DNA from: CAZGTQ01 sp964528575
Lineage (GTDB): Bacteria > Planctomycetota > UBA1135 > GCA-002686595
Assembly: GCA_964528575.1 (NCBI GenBank)
Contig: CAZGTQ010000089.1
Location: forward strand, 1 to 18,999
Direction: 5' to 3'
DNA length: 18,999 nt
Below the pieces are notes generated by a model. That model made no database searches and was not told the origin of the DNA. It saw only the letters and a program-made list of their open reading frames with translations. Of the stretch, positions 1-6,816 are shown piece after piece. The stretch's first letter is position 1. The number at the start of each line of letters is the position of its first letter. The position numbers and the translations under genes are program-made.

Positions 1-93
1 GGAGTCGATCGCGCCGGCGTCGGCGCTCGAGTCGGCGTCCACGTCGACGTCCACGTCGACGTCGGCGTCGGAGTCGGCGTCGACATCCGGATC
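1..93 (-). repeat. Low-complexity repeat encoding the Asp-rich RmuC tail
   Basis: The DNA is built of imperfect GTCGAC/GTCGGC/GTCCAC hexamers. Read in the rmuC frame from about residue 421 it gives Asp at nearly every second residue (for example DVDADSDADVDVDVDVDAD). It reaches the window edge, so its full length is unknown. Confidence 0.8.
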
Positions 94-1353
94 GACGTGG
101 ACGGCCGCACCGGCGGCGCGCGGGAGCGGAGCGCGCGGCTCCTCGCACTCGTCCTCGTCCCCGTCGGGCGGGCGCAGCAGGCGCACCGGCTTCTCGACGT
201 CGGGCAGGCGCGGCAGGGTCTTCGCCGACTTGGCGCCGTGCGACTCGATCTTGCGCAGCGAGGGGAGCATGCGACTCTCGATCGAGCCGACGAGGCGGTT
301 GTAGCGCGCGCGCGTCTGCTCGACCGAGGAGCCGAGGTCGCCGACGCGCTCGAGGACGGTCACCGTGCGCTCGTGGAGCTCGCGGCCGAGGCGGAAGAGC
401 TCCTGCGCGTTGTCCGACAGCCGGCGCTCGCGCCAGCCGATGTGGATGGCGCGCAGAAGGCCGATCAGGGTCGAAGGGCTCGCGAGCACGACGTTGAGCT
501 GCGCCGCGCGCTCGATGAGGTCCGGGCGCTGTTGGAGCGCGGCGTCGATGAGCTGGTCGCCCGGCATGAACATCACGGTGAACTCGGCGGTGCCCTCGAC
601 GGCGGACCAGTACTCCTTGCGGGCGAGCCGGCCCATGTGCTCGGCGACCGACGCGGCGAAGCGGCCGAGGCAGCGCAGCGCTTCCTCCTCGTTCGGCGCG
701 TTCTGTGCCTCGATGTACGCCTCGATGTTCGTCTTCGCGTCGATGACGACGATGCGCTCGTTCGGCAGGCGCACGATCATGTCGGGCCGCAGCGCGTTGC
801 CCTGCTCGCCCGACAGCGCGGACTGCGTCTCGAAGTCGCAGTAGTCGCGCATGCCGGCGAGCTCGACGACGCGCTCGAGCTGGATCTCGCCATACCGGCC
901 GCGGACGGTCGGCTTGCTGAGCGCCTGGGCGAGGCGGCCGGTCTCGTCGCGCAGCGCGGCGTGCCCGGCGGCGAGGTTGCGGCACTCGGAGACGAGCCGC
1001 TGGTAGGCGCCCTCGCGCTCCTTCTCGACGCGCTGGAGCGTCTCGCCGAGCGGCTTGACGAGCTGCTCGACCGCCTTGTAGCGCTCGTCGAGGTCGGAGC
1101 GGGCGGCGACGTGCCGCTCGTGGAGCGATTCGCGCGCGAGCTGGAGGAAGTGCTCGCTCGACTGCTGCAGGCTGCGCGCGGCGATCGTCTCGAACGTCTC
1201 GCGCACGCGGCGCTCGTCCCGATCGCGATCGGCGAGGCGCTCGGTGGCGAGATCGCGCGCGGCGGCGAGCCGGAAGCGTTCGCGCAGGAGCCACGCACAC
1301 GCGCCGCTCGTCGCGAGCGTGAGCAGGCCCAACGCGATCTCGAGCTCGGTCAT
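1..1353 (-). CDS. rmuC: DNA recombination protein RmuC homologue, 3' end outside the window
   Basis: RmuC proteins are membrane-anchored, coiled-coil proteins with a predicted nuclease-like core; loss of E. coli rmuC raises inversion between short inverted repeats. The start ATG is at 1353 and 451 codons are visible without a stop. Residues 4-23 form one hydrophobic N-terminal anchor (EIALGLLTLATSGACAWLLR). Residues about 27-140 are charged and coiled-coil-like. The core follows with RGRYGEIQLERVVELAGM near residue 150 and MIVRLPNERIVVIDAKTNIE near residue 200, both hallmark RmuC blocks, then MFMPGDQLIDAAL. The last visible 30 or so residues are an Asp-rich tail unlike the conserved core, and its end is not seen. 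A gene for a small metal-binding-fold protein lies 53 bp upstream on the same strand. The Shine-Dalgarno sequence is poor: AGGA abuts the ATG. Confidence 0.92.
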   Translation of the reverse strand, partial: MTELEIALGLLTLATSGACAWLLRERFRLAAARDLATERLADRDRDERRVRETFETIAARSLQQSSEHFLQLARESLHERHVAARSDLDERYKAVEQLVKPLGETLQRVEKEREGAYQRLVSECRNLAAGHAALRDETGRLAQALSKPTVRGRYGEIQLERVVELAGMRDYCDFETQSALSGEQGNALRPDMIVRLPNERIVVIDAKTNIEAYIEAQNAPNEEEALRCLGRFAASVAEHMGRLARKEYWSAVEGTAEFTVMFMPGDQLIDAALQQRPDLIERAAQLNVVLASPSTLIGLLRAIHIGWRERRLSDNAQELFRLGRELHERTVTVLERVGDLGSSVEQTRARYNRLVGSIESRMLPSLRKIESHGAKSAKTLPRLPDVEKPVRLLRPPDGDEDECEEPRAPLPRAAGAAVHVDPDVDADSDADVDVDVDVDADSSADAGAIDS

Positions 1354-1406
1354 TCCTGACACGAGCGTAAGGGATGCGCGCGGAGGTTTCCACGCGCGCG
1401 GCCGCG

Positions 1407-1775
1407 CTAGGGCCGCACGACGGCGGGATAGCTCTTCGCAGCGAGCGCGTCGGCGAGCCGCGTCGCGTCGAAGTCCTGCGGAACGATGACGCTGGCGGTG
1501 CCGTGGTCCATGTCGACGGCGGCCTCGAGCACCGCGTGCTCGGCGACGAGCGTCTCGAAGACGGCCGGCGGGCAGCACGCCTGGCACATGTTCTCGACGT
1601 CGAGGACGCGCGTGACGTAGCCGGCGGGCACGTCGGTCGAGAGCACGGTCGGGACCGCGCGGCCCGGGGGCAGCGCGCCGACGTCGCGGTAGGCGCGCTC
1701 GGGCGCGTTCAGAGCGATCGTCGCGAGCACGCCGCCGGCGACGGCGACGAGGACGAGCAAGACGAGGTGCTTCAT
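1407..1775 (-). CDS. Membrane-anchored or exported HMA-like metal-binding protein
   Basis: The protein has 122 aa. Residues 3-22 (HLVLLVLVAVAGGVLATIAL) form a signal peptide or membrane anchor. The rest, about residues 55-122, resembles a heavy-metal-associated (MerP/CopZ-type) ferredoxin fold. NMCQACC at 62-68 gives C64-x-x-C67 with an extra Cys at 68, followed by a VDMDHGTASVIV strand pattern and a C-terminal LADALAAKSYPAVV helix-strand typical of the fold. Known HMA domains bind Cu(I), Hg(II) or Zn(II) through the two cysteines; which metal, if any, is bound here is not visible. An open frame extends further upstream, but the added part is low-complexity Arg/Ala sequence, so the start was set at the hydrophobic MKHLVLL. 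Stop is TAG. The gene probably precedes rmuC in one transcript. Confidence 0.7.
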   Translation of the reverse strand: MKHLVLLVLVAVAGGVLATIALNAPERAYRDVGALPPGRAVPTVLSTDVPAGYVTRVLDVENMCQACCPPAVFETLVAEHAVLEAAVDMDHGTASVIVPQDFDATRLADALAAKSYPAVVRP

Positions 1776-1881
1776 GGCGTCGGAGCGAGCCGGACGAGGA
1801 TAGGACGAGAGTCGCGCCGCGCGCAGGGGGTTCGAGGAAAGGGTGGGGCGGCGGCGGCCGGGAGGTGGTCGGCCTTGGCCT

Positions 1882-1946
1882 CGCGCACGCGCCCGCGCGC
1901 GCGTCCGCACGCGCGCTCGCCCGCGCGCGCGCGCCCGCGCGGGCCC
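1882..1946. repeat. Alternating CG/CA tract between divergent genes (possible Z-DNA)
   Basis: This part of the 275-bp intergenic region (1776-2050) is almost purely alternating pyrimidine-purine. It has uninterrupted (CG)n runs at about 1894-1903 and 1922-1933. Such tracts favour left-handed DNA under negative supercoiling. No gene with plausible protein features was found in the interval. The long open frames crossing it are Arg/Ala low-complexity translations caused by GC content. Confidence 0.6.
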
Positions 1947-2014
1947 GCCACCCCCACCCTCCGCCCTGCGGACCGGCGGGGGAGCGCTTCGGTTGCGCCG
2001 CTCGTTCCCGCTGC

Positions 2015-2043
2015 TTGTCGGCTCGTTGCGAGCGGCTCACAAT
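2015..2043 (+). promoter_or_regulatory. Candidate sigma-70-type promoter for gmhA, possibly giving a leaderless mRNA
   Basis: TTGTCG at 2015-2020 and CACAAT at 2038-2043 each match the consensus at 4 of 6 positions, with a 17-bp spacer. Transcription would begin around 2050-2051, at the gmhA ATG. No Shine-Dalgarno sequence is seen before that ATG, which agrees with a leaderless message. The motifs are weak and could arise by chance. Confidence 0.3.
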
Positions 2044-2050
2044 CGTTCGC

Positions 2051-2647
2051 ATGAGCGCTCACGAGACCGTGCGGGCCGCGTTCGTCGAGGCCGCCCAGAC
2101 GCTCCAGGCTTTCCTCGACAGCCCCGACGGGCTGCCGAGCGTCGTGCGGTTCGTCGAGGCGGCGCACGCGACGCTCGCGCGCGGCGGGCGGCTGCTCGCG
2201 TGCGGGAACGGCGGGAGCATGTGCGACGCGATGCACTTCGCCGAGGAGTGGACCGGTCGCTTCCGCGGCGACCGGTCGGCGCTCCCGGCGATCGCGTTCT
2301 CCGATCCGAGCCAGCTCACGTGCATCGCGAACGACTTCGGGTACGACGAGGTCTTCGCGCGCCAGGTCGAGGCGCTCGGGCGCGAGGGCGACCTGCTCGT
2401 CGCGCTGTCGACGAGCGGCAACTCGCCCAACGTCCTGCGCGCCTGCCAGGTCGCGCGCGAGCGCGGCGTCACGACCGTCGGCCTCCTCGGCAAGGGCGGC
2501 GGCAAGCTGCTCGACCTCGTCGACGTCCCGCTCGTCGTCCCGCTGGCGACGACGTCCGATCGCATCCAGGAGGTCCACATCAAGATCCTCCACATCACGA
2601 TCGAGGCGGTCGAGCGGCGGATGTTCCCCGAGAACTACGGCGGATAG
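2051..2647 (+). CDS. gmhA: Phosphoheptose isomerase (sedoheptulose-7-phosphate isomerase), SIS domain
   Basis: GmhA converts sedoheptulose 7-phosphate to D-glycero-D-manno-heptose 7-phosphate, the first step towards ADP-/GDP-heptose for LPS core, capsule or S-layer glycans, in the cytoplasm. At 198 aa it is close to the E. coli enzyme (192 aa). The SIS fold is seen from GNGGSMCDAMHFAEE (52-66) through STSGNSPNVLRA (120-131) to RIQEVHIKILH (171-181). H62, E66, Q173 and H181 line up with the E. coli metal and catalytic positions H61, E65, Q172 and H180, offset by one, so the active site looks intact. MSAHETV was chosen as the start because the conserved fold begins there and upstream sequence is low complexity. 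DiaA-like or GlcNAc-type SIS proteins are the alternative, but the match to GmhA is closer. Two glycosyltransferase genes follow; other heptose genes are not in the window. Confidence 0.9.
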   Translation: MSAHETVRAAFVEAAQTLQAFLDSPDGLPSVVRFVEAAHATLARGGRLLACGNGGSMCDAMHFAEEWTGRFRGDRSALPAIAFSDPSQLTCIANDFGYDEVFARQVEALGREGDLLVALSTSGNSPNVLRACQVARERGVTTVGLLGKGGGKLLDLVDVPLVVPLATTSDRIQEVHIKILHITIEAVERRMFPENYGG

Positions 2648-2683
2648 CGGCGCGCGGGCACGGCGCTTGCGGCCGGGATCGGG

Positions 2684-4309
2684 ATGCAGCGCCGCAAGCG
2701 CCTCGTCTGCGAGGGCGCGGCCGTGGTCGTCGCGTCGTGCGCGACGGTGGCGGCCGCGGCGTGGGTGCTGGGGCAGGACGCGTCCTGGGACACGCTCAAC
2801 TACCACTTCTACAACCCCTATGCGTGGTTGCACGACCGGCTCCAGCACGACGTCCAGCCGGCGATGCGCCAGACGTACTTCAACCCGCTGCTCGACCTCC
2901 CGTTCTACGCGTTGATCCAGCGGCTCGGGCCACTGCCGGCCACGCTGGTCTGGGCCGCGATCCAGGGGCTGCTCGTCGCCTTCGCGTACGGGGTCGCGCG
3001 ACTGCTCCTGGGCGACGTGCGCCGCGACGTCGCCCTCGCCGGCGCGACGTGCCTCGCCGCGGCCGGAGCGCTCGCGCCGTTCCACGTCGCGGAGATCGGT
3101 CGCTTCAAGGGCGACAACACGACGGGCATCCTCGTGCTCGCGGCGCTCTTCGTCGCGCTCCTCGCCCTGCGCGCACCGTCGGCGCGCGCGTACCGCTCGT
3201 GGCTCGCGCTCGCGGGGCTCTGCGCGGGGCTGGCCTTCGGGGTGAAGCCGACGAACGGGCCCTACGCGCTCGCCCTCGCGCTCGCCCTCTGGGTCGTGCC
3301 GCGGAGCGTTGGCGACAAGGCGCGCGGCACGCTCGCGCTCGGGCTCGGGGGCGTCGCCGGCGCGCTGCTCACCGGCGGCTTCTGGTGGTGGACGCTGTGG
3401 CACGAGCTGGGGAGCCCGCTGTTCCCCCAGTTCAACCACGTCTTCGCGTCGCAGTGGATCCATCCGTTGCCGTTCGTCGACCCGGGTTCGCGCGGCGAGA
3501 CGTGGCTCGCGCAACTGCTCTATCCGGCCTGGTACAACGAAGCGCTGACCGGGTGGCGCATCCGCGAGCAGTCGTTCGGCGACCTCCGCATCCCGCTCGT
3601 GCTCGGGCTCGTGGCGGCGGCCGCGCTCGCCGCGTTCGCGCGCCGGTGGCGAGCGCAGCGTCCGGCCAGCGAGGAGAGCACGAGCGGCGTCGGGGCCGCG
3701 CGCGTCTACGTGCTCGCGTTCTGCGCGGCCGCGTACGTCGGCTGGCTGCTCGTTTTCTCGATCGCGCGCTACCTCCTCGTCCTCGAGGTCCTCGCGCCCG
3801 CCGCCGCCTACGCCGCCTTCGGCTCGCTGCGCCTCGGGACGACGCGACGGCTCGCGTGGACCGCGGCTGCGACGCTCGCGATGGTCGTGACCTACCACCA
3901 CGTCGACGAGAGCCGCTCGCACTTCGGCGCGACGATGTTCGGCGTCGAGCAGCCGGCGGGCATCGACCTGGACGAGGCGCTCGTCGTGATGGTCGGGCAC
4001 GAGCCGATGGCGTACGCGATCCCGTCGCTGCCGAGCTCGGCGCGCTTCGTTCGCGTGACCGGCAACCTGTTCTATCCGGCGCACCGAGCGGGCCTCGAGC
4101 ACTTCGACAACCGCCTCGGCGACGCGATCCGCGCCGCGCTCGCCGAGAACCGCCGGCGCTACGTGCTGACCACCGAGCGCGAGCTGGATCTCGCGCTCGA
4201 GCAAGCGCTCGCCTTCGGCATCAGGCTCGATCTCTCCGAGGCGACCCCCGTGCCCGCGCGGCTGGGCCCCCCGCTCCTGCTCCTCCCCGAAGAGAGGAAT
4301 GCGCCATGA
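2684..4309 (+). CDS. Multispanning GT-C-like membrane glycosyltransferase
   Basis: This is a 541-aa polytopic membrane protein. Hydrophobic spans lie at about residues 8-30, 85-110, 115-135 and onward, alternating with short loops. The first large loop contains SWDTLNYHFYNPYAW (34-48), with D36, and FNPLLDLPFYAL (66-77). An acidic residue in the first extracytoplasmic loop is the usual catalytic feature of GT-C enzymes, which transfer sugars from polyprenyl-phosphate donors outside the membrane. The exact family (GT39/83/87-like or an unclassified group) cannot be fixed by eye. The gene starts 36 bp after gmhA and its TGA overlaps the ATG of the following GT2 gene (ATGA), so the two are probably translationally coupled and work in the same pathway, with the GT2 possibly making the lipid-linked donor. 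Confidence 0.65.
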   Translation: MQRRKRLVCEGAAVVVASCATVAAAAWVLGQDASWDTLNYHFYNPYAWLHDRLQHDVQPAMRQTYFNPLLDLPFYALIQRLGPLPATLVWAAIQGLLVAFAYGVARLLLGDVRRDVALAGATCLAAAGALAPFHVAEIGRFKGDNTTGILVLAALFVALLALRAPSARAYRSWLALAGLCAGLAFGVKPTNGPYALALALALWVVPRSVGDKARGTLALGLGGVAGALLTGGFWWWTLWHELGSPLFPQFNHVFASQWIHPLPFVDPGSRGETWLAQLLYPAWYNEALTGWRIREQSFGDLRIPLVLGLVAAAALAAFARRWRAQRPASEESTSGVGAARVYVLAFCAAAYVGWLLVFSIARYLLVLEVLAPAAAYAAFGSLRLGTTRRLAWTAAATLAMVVTYHHVDESRSHFGATMFGVEQPAGIDLDEALVVMVGHEPMAYAIPSLPSSARFVRVTGNLFYPAHRAGLEHFDNRLGDAIRAALAENRRRYVLTTERELDLALEQALAFGIRLDLSEATPVPARLGPPLLLLPEERNAP

Positions 4310-5346
4310 TCCGACAGGCCTCTGCGCGTGTCGCCGTGCTCGTCCCCTGCTACAACGAAGAGCGCACCGTCGGCCGCGTCGTCGCGGACTTCGAGCGCGT
4401 CCTTCCGGGGTGCACCGTCTACGTCTGCGACAACGCGTCGACCGACCGCACCGCTCGGTTCGCGCGGCGCGCCGGCGCGGTCGTCGAGCACGAGCCGCGC
4501 AAGGGCAAGGGTCACGCCGTGCGGCGGCTGTTCGCGGACGTCGACGCCGACGTCTATCTCCTCGTCGACGGCGACCTGACGTACGACGCCGAATCGGCTC
4601 CGCGTCTCGTGCGGATCCTGCAGGAGGAGCGCCTCGACATGGTCGTCGGCGCGCGGCGAACGGAGCCCGCCGAGGACGGCGAGGCGTACCGCTACGGCCA
4701 TCGTCTGGGCAACCGGGCGTTCACCTCGTGCGTCAGCACCCTCTTCGGCCGCGGCGTCGAGGACCTCTTCTCCGGCTACCGGTGTCTCTCCAAGCGCTTC
4801 GTCAAGTCGTTCCCGACGCGCTGCACCGGCTTCGACATCGAGACGGAGCTCGTCGTGCACGCGCTCGGCCTCAACCTGCCGTTCCAAGAGGTGCCGACGC
4901 CCTACCACAGCCGCCCGAAGGGATCGGAGAGCAAGCTGCACACGTACACCGACGGAGCGCGCATCGCCCTGCGCATCTTCTTGCTCTTCGAGTCGCACCG
5001 GCCGGCGTTGTTCTTCGGCGTCACGAGCGCGCTGCTCCTCGTCCTCTCCCTCGCCCTCGGCACGCCGCTCGTCCTCGAGTACCTCGAGACGGGGCTCGTG
5101 CCGCGCTTCCCCAGCGCCATCCTGGCGACGGGCCTCGCGATGATCGGCTCCCTCGCCGCCGTCTGCGGCATCGTCCTCGCGTCGCTCAGCCAGGCGCGCG
5201 CCGAGGCGAAGTGGCTCGCCTACCTGCGCTACCCGCCGCCGCCGCTGCCCGCGCAAGACCCGCCGACGGCGGCCCGCCGGCGCCGGTCGAGCCGCGCGAG
5301 CGCGGCGGTGCAGAGCGAGGCAGTGCAGAGCGAGCGGGTCCCGTAG
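4306..5346 (+). CDS. Family 2 glycosyltransferase with two C-terminal membrane helices (DPM1/GtrB-like)
   Basis: The GT-A domain starts with VAVLVPCYNEERTVGRVV (9-26) and CDNASTDRT (41-49). It carries the metal/nucleotide DxD motif LVDGDLTYD (86-94), then DLFSGYRCLSKRF (153-165) and GFDIETEL (175-182). These are features of enzymes that charge polyprenyl phosphate or act on lipid-linked glycans. Two hydrophobic segments at about 230-258 and 270-295 anchor it to the membrane. The 346-aa length is normal for this subgroup. An AGAGAGGA ribosome-binding site at 4291-4298 sits 7 nt before the ATG and supports the start. The 4-bp overlap with the preceding gene indicates coupling. The C-terminal tail is Pro/Arg/Ser-rich and ends in a VQSEAVQSE duplication. 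Confidence 0.88.
   Translation: MIRQASARVAVLVPCYNEERTVGRVVADFERVLPGCTVYVCDNASTDRTARFARRAGAVVEHEPRKGKGHAVRRLFADVDADVYLLVDGDLTYDAESAPRLVRILQEERLDMVVGARRTEPAEDGEAYRYGHRLGNRAFTSCVSTLFGRGVEDLFSGYRCLSKRFVKSFPTRCTGFDIETELVVHALGLNLPFQEVPTPYHSRPKGSESKLHTYTDGARIALRIFLLFESHRPALFFGVTSALLLVLSLALGTPLVLEYLETGLVPRFPSAILATGLAMIGSLAAVCGIVLASLSQARAEAKWLAYLRYPPPPLPAQDPPTAARRRRSSRASAAVQSEAVQSERVP
5308..5337 (+). repeat. 15-bp tandem duplication at the 3' end of the GT2 gene
   Basis: GTGCAGAGCGAGGCA at 5308-5322 is repeated, with two or three changes at its end, at 5323-5337. It encodes VQSEA-VQSER in frame, so the copy number can vary without shifting the reading frame. Confidence 0.75.
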
Positions 5347-5381
5347 CGCCTAGCAACGCGTCACCCGGTCCTGCGACGGGC

Positions 5382-6446
5382 TCAGATCGAGTCGAGCCCC
5401 CACGCGAACAGCCCGACGGGCAGACCCGACACGTCGAGGCCGAACGCGTCCCCCAGCTCCGCGTGCGCGTCGCACACGCCGAACGGCGGGAACAGGAGGC
5501 CGAGGAGCATGTCGTCGTTGAGCGCGCCGTGGCCGCCCGCGCCGGAGAGCTCGATCACGTCGCCCTCGATCGTCACGCTGGCGCGCGGGCGGATGCGCGA
5601 CTCGAGCAGCTCCGCGAGCGCGCGGCGGTCGAGCACCTTGGCCAGACCGAGGAAGCCGCTCGTGCCCTCGGCGCCGAGCGACGCGAGACGCTCCGCGAGC
5701 TCGCGGCTCGCCGGGTCGACCATCAGGAACAAGCTCTCGCCCACCGGGGCGCGCTCGAGGTGCGCGCGCAGCAGCGCGAGCACGCTCTCGGTCCCGCCAC
5801 CCCACTCGTGGATCGCGCTCCCGAGGTCGCGGCCGCGCCCGCGGCACGCGTACGCGCACACGCGGCCGCCGCTCTCGACGACGAGCGTCTCCATCGCGGG
5901 GCACGCGAGCGAGAGCTCCGTCTCCCGCGGCGAGCGCTCCACGCGCAGCTCGTGCATCGCGTACAGCGCATGGATCGCGCGCGCGTCGCTCGGCTTCGCC
6001 GCGCGCACCGCCTTCGCCGGCAGCCGGCCGATCAGGTCGCGCGACAGCCGGAAGTCGAGCTCGTAGCCGATCGGCCGGTAGCCGCGCTTGTAGTAGAACA
6101 TCACGTCGTCGCCCCACAGCAGCGACAGCGTGCAGCCCATGCGCGCGAGCGCCGCCTCGGCCTCCGCGAGGAGGCGCGTCGCGCAACCGCGGCGGCGGAA
6201 GTCGGGGTGCGTCGACACCGATCCGATCAGGCCGATGCGCACGTTGCCCGCGGGCGTGACGAACTCGCGCGGCAGCACGGCGCACGCCGACTGCACGGTA
6301 GCGCCGTCGGAGAGCGCGATGCATCCGCCCTGCGCCTCCGGGTGGAAGACGAGCGGGTACTCGGGCGCGAGCGGCGCGCCGCCGCGCAGCACCGCCTCCA
6401 TCAACGCCAACGTGGGCTCGAGGCCCGTCTTCACCGTCGCGGTCAT
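5382..6446 (-). CDS. GNAT N-acetyltransferase, Eis-like layout
   Basis: This 354-aa protein carries an acetyl-CoA-binding GNAT motif at residues 76-95: IGSVSTHPDFRRRGCATRLL, with the pyrophosphate loop R84-x-x-G87-x-A89. FYYKRGYRPIGYEL follows at 117-130, the usual C-terminal part of a GNAT fold. After residue about 140 there is a second region (AAKPSDARAIHALYAMHE) like the start of a second, degenerate GNAT domain, then a C-terminal domain of about 80 residues. This matches the general layout of Eis-type acetyltransferases, which acetylate amines on small molecules or protein lysines. The acceptor here is unknown. The ATG overlaps the stop of the upstream small gene (ATGA, 6443-6446), so it appears to be the last gene of the flagellar operon. 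It converges on the GT2 gene with a 35-bp gap in which no clear terminator was seen. Confidence 0.8.
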   Translation of the reverse strand: MTATVKTGLEPTLALMEAVLRGGAPLAPEYPLVFHPEAQGGCIALSDGATVQSACAVLPREFVTPAGNVRIGLIGSVSTHPDFRRRGCATRLLAEAEAALARMGCTLSLLWGDDVMFYYKRGYRPIGYELDFRLSRDLIGRLPAKAVRAAKPSDARAIHALYAMHELRVERSPRETELSLACPAMETLVVESGGRVCAYACRGRGRDLGSAIHEWGGGTESVLALLRAHLERAPVGESLFLMVDPASRELAERLASLGAEGTSGFLGLAKVLDRRALAELLESRIRPRASVTIEGDVIELSGAGGHGALNDDMLLGLLFPPFGVCDAHAELGDAFGLDVSGLPVGLFAWGLDSI

Positions 6447-6793
6447 GAGCTCTGCTCCGATCTGATGTCCTCGGCGCCGGTGTCCTCGCGTCCGGCGCGC
6501 CTCTGGTGGTTCGCCTCGCGCACCGCCTCGATCAGGCGGTCGCCGAGCGTGAGCGCGTCCGCGAGCGACTCGCGCGCGCGGTCGACCGCGCCGGCGAGCC
6601 GCTGCGGGTCCGCGACTCCGTCGGCGTCGCGCGAGAGCTCCTCCGCGCGCTCCGCGAGTCGGTCGAGCAACGCGCGGAACGCGGCTCCCGCCTGCGGATC
6701 GGCGGGCTTGGGCGCCGCGGCGCGCGGGTCGTGCTGCGGGCCGCGCAGGGGCGCGGCGCCGGAGCGCGCGGGATCGGTGGCGTCGGGTGACAT
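6443..6793 (-). CDS. Small coiled-coil protein of the flagellar operon, function unknown
   Basis: This 116-aa protein is not recognised as a named family. Residues 1-35 are Pro/Ala-rich and probably disordered. Residues 36-97 form two amphipathic helices (AFRALLDRLAERAEEL and ARESLADALTLGDRLIEAV), and the tail is polar. A strong AAGGAG site at 6801-6806 lies 7 nt before the ATG, good evidence that the gene is translated. It starts 23 bp after the flgL stop and overlaps the GNAT start by 4 bp. Size, helical content and position beside flgL would suit an export chaperone or regulator (FliT-, FliS- or FlgM-like role), but no family motif supports that, so it is only a guess. Confidence 0.75.
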   Translation of the reverse strand: MSPDATDPARSGAAPLRGPQHDPRAAAPKPADPQAGAAFRALLDRLAERAEELSRDADGVADPQRLAGAVDRARESLADALTLGDRLIEAVREANHQRRAGREDTGAEDIRSEQSS

Positions 6794-6800
6794 CCTCGGG

Positions 6801-6806
6801 CTCCTT
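6801..6806 (-). promoter_or_regulatory. Ribosome-binding site deciding the start of the small operon gene
   Basis: AAGGAG read on the minus strand, followed by CCCGAGG and ATG at 6793. It selects this ATG over a much longer open frame upstream that only shadows flgL. Confidence 0.7.
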
Positions 6807-6816
6807 CGGTCGTTCG

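Noticed and set aside
97..1359. Open frame of 420 codons on the plus strand opposite rmuC
   Set aside because: It is the exact codon-register complement of rmuC. Its Arg/Ala/Asp/Glu-rich translation has no motif; such shadows are expected at this GC content.
1772..4204. 810-codon minus-strand frame opposite gmhA and the membrane glycosyltransferase
   Set aside because: Low-complexity Arg/Glu/Ala translation, no domain, and the opposite strand encodes clear GmhA and membrane proteins.
5347..5381. Bidirectional terminator between the convergent GT2 and GNAT genes
   Set aside because: Only a 4-5 bp ACCCG/CGGGT-like stem without T-runs is visible, too weak to call.
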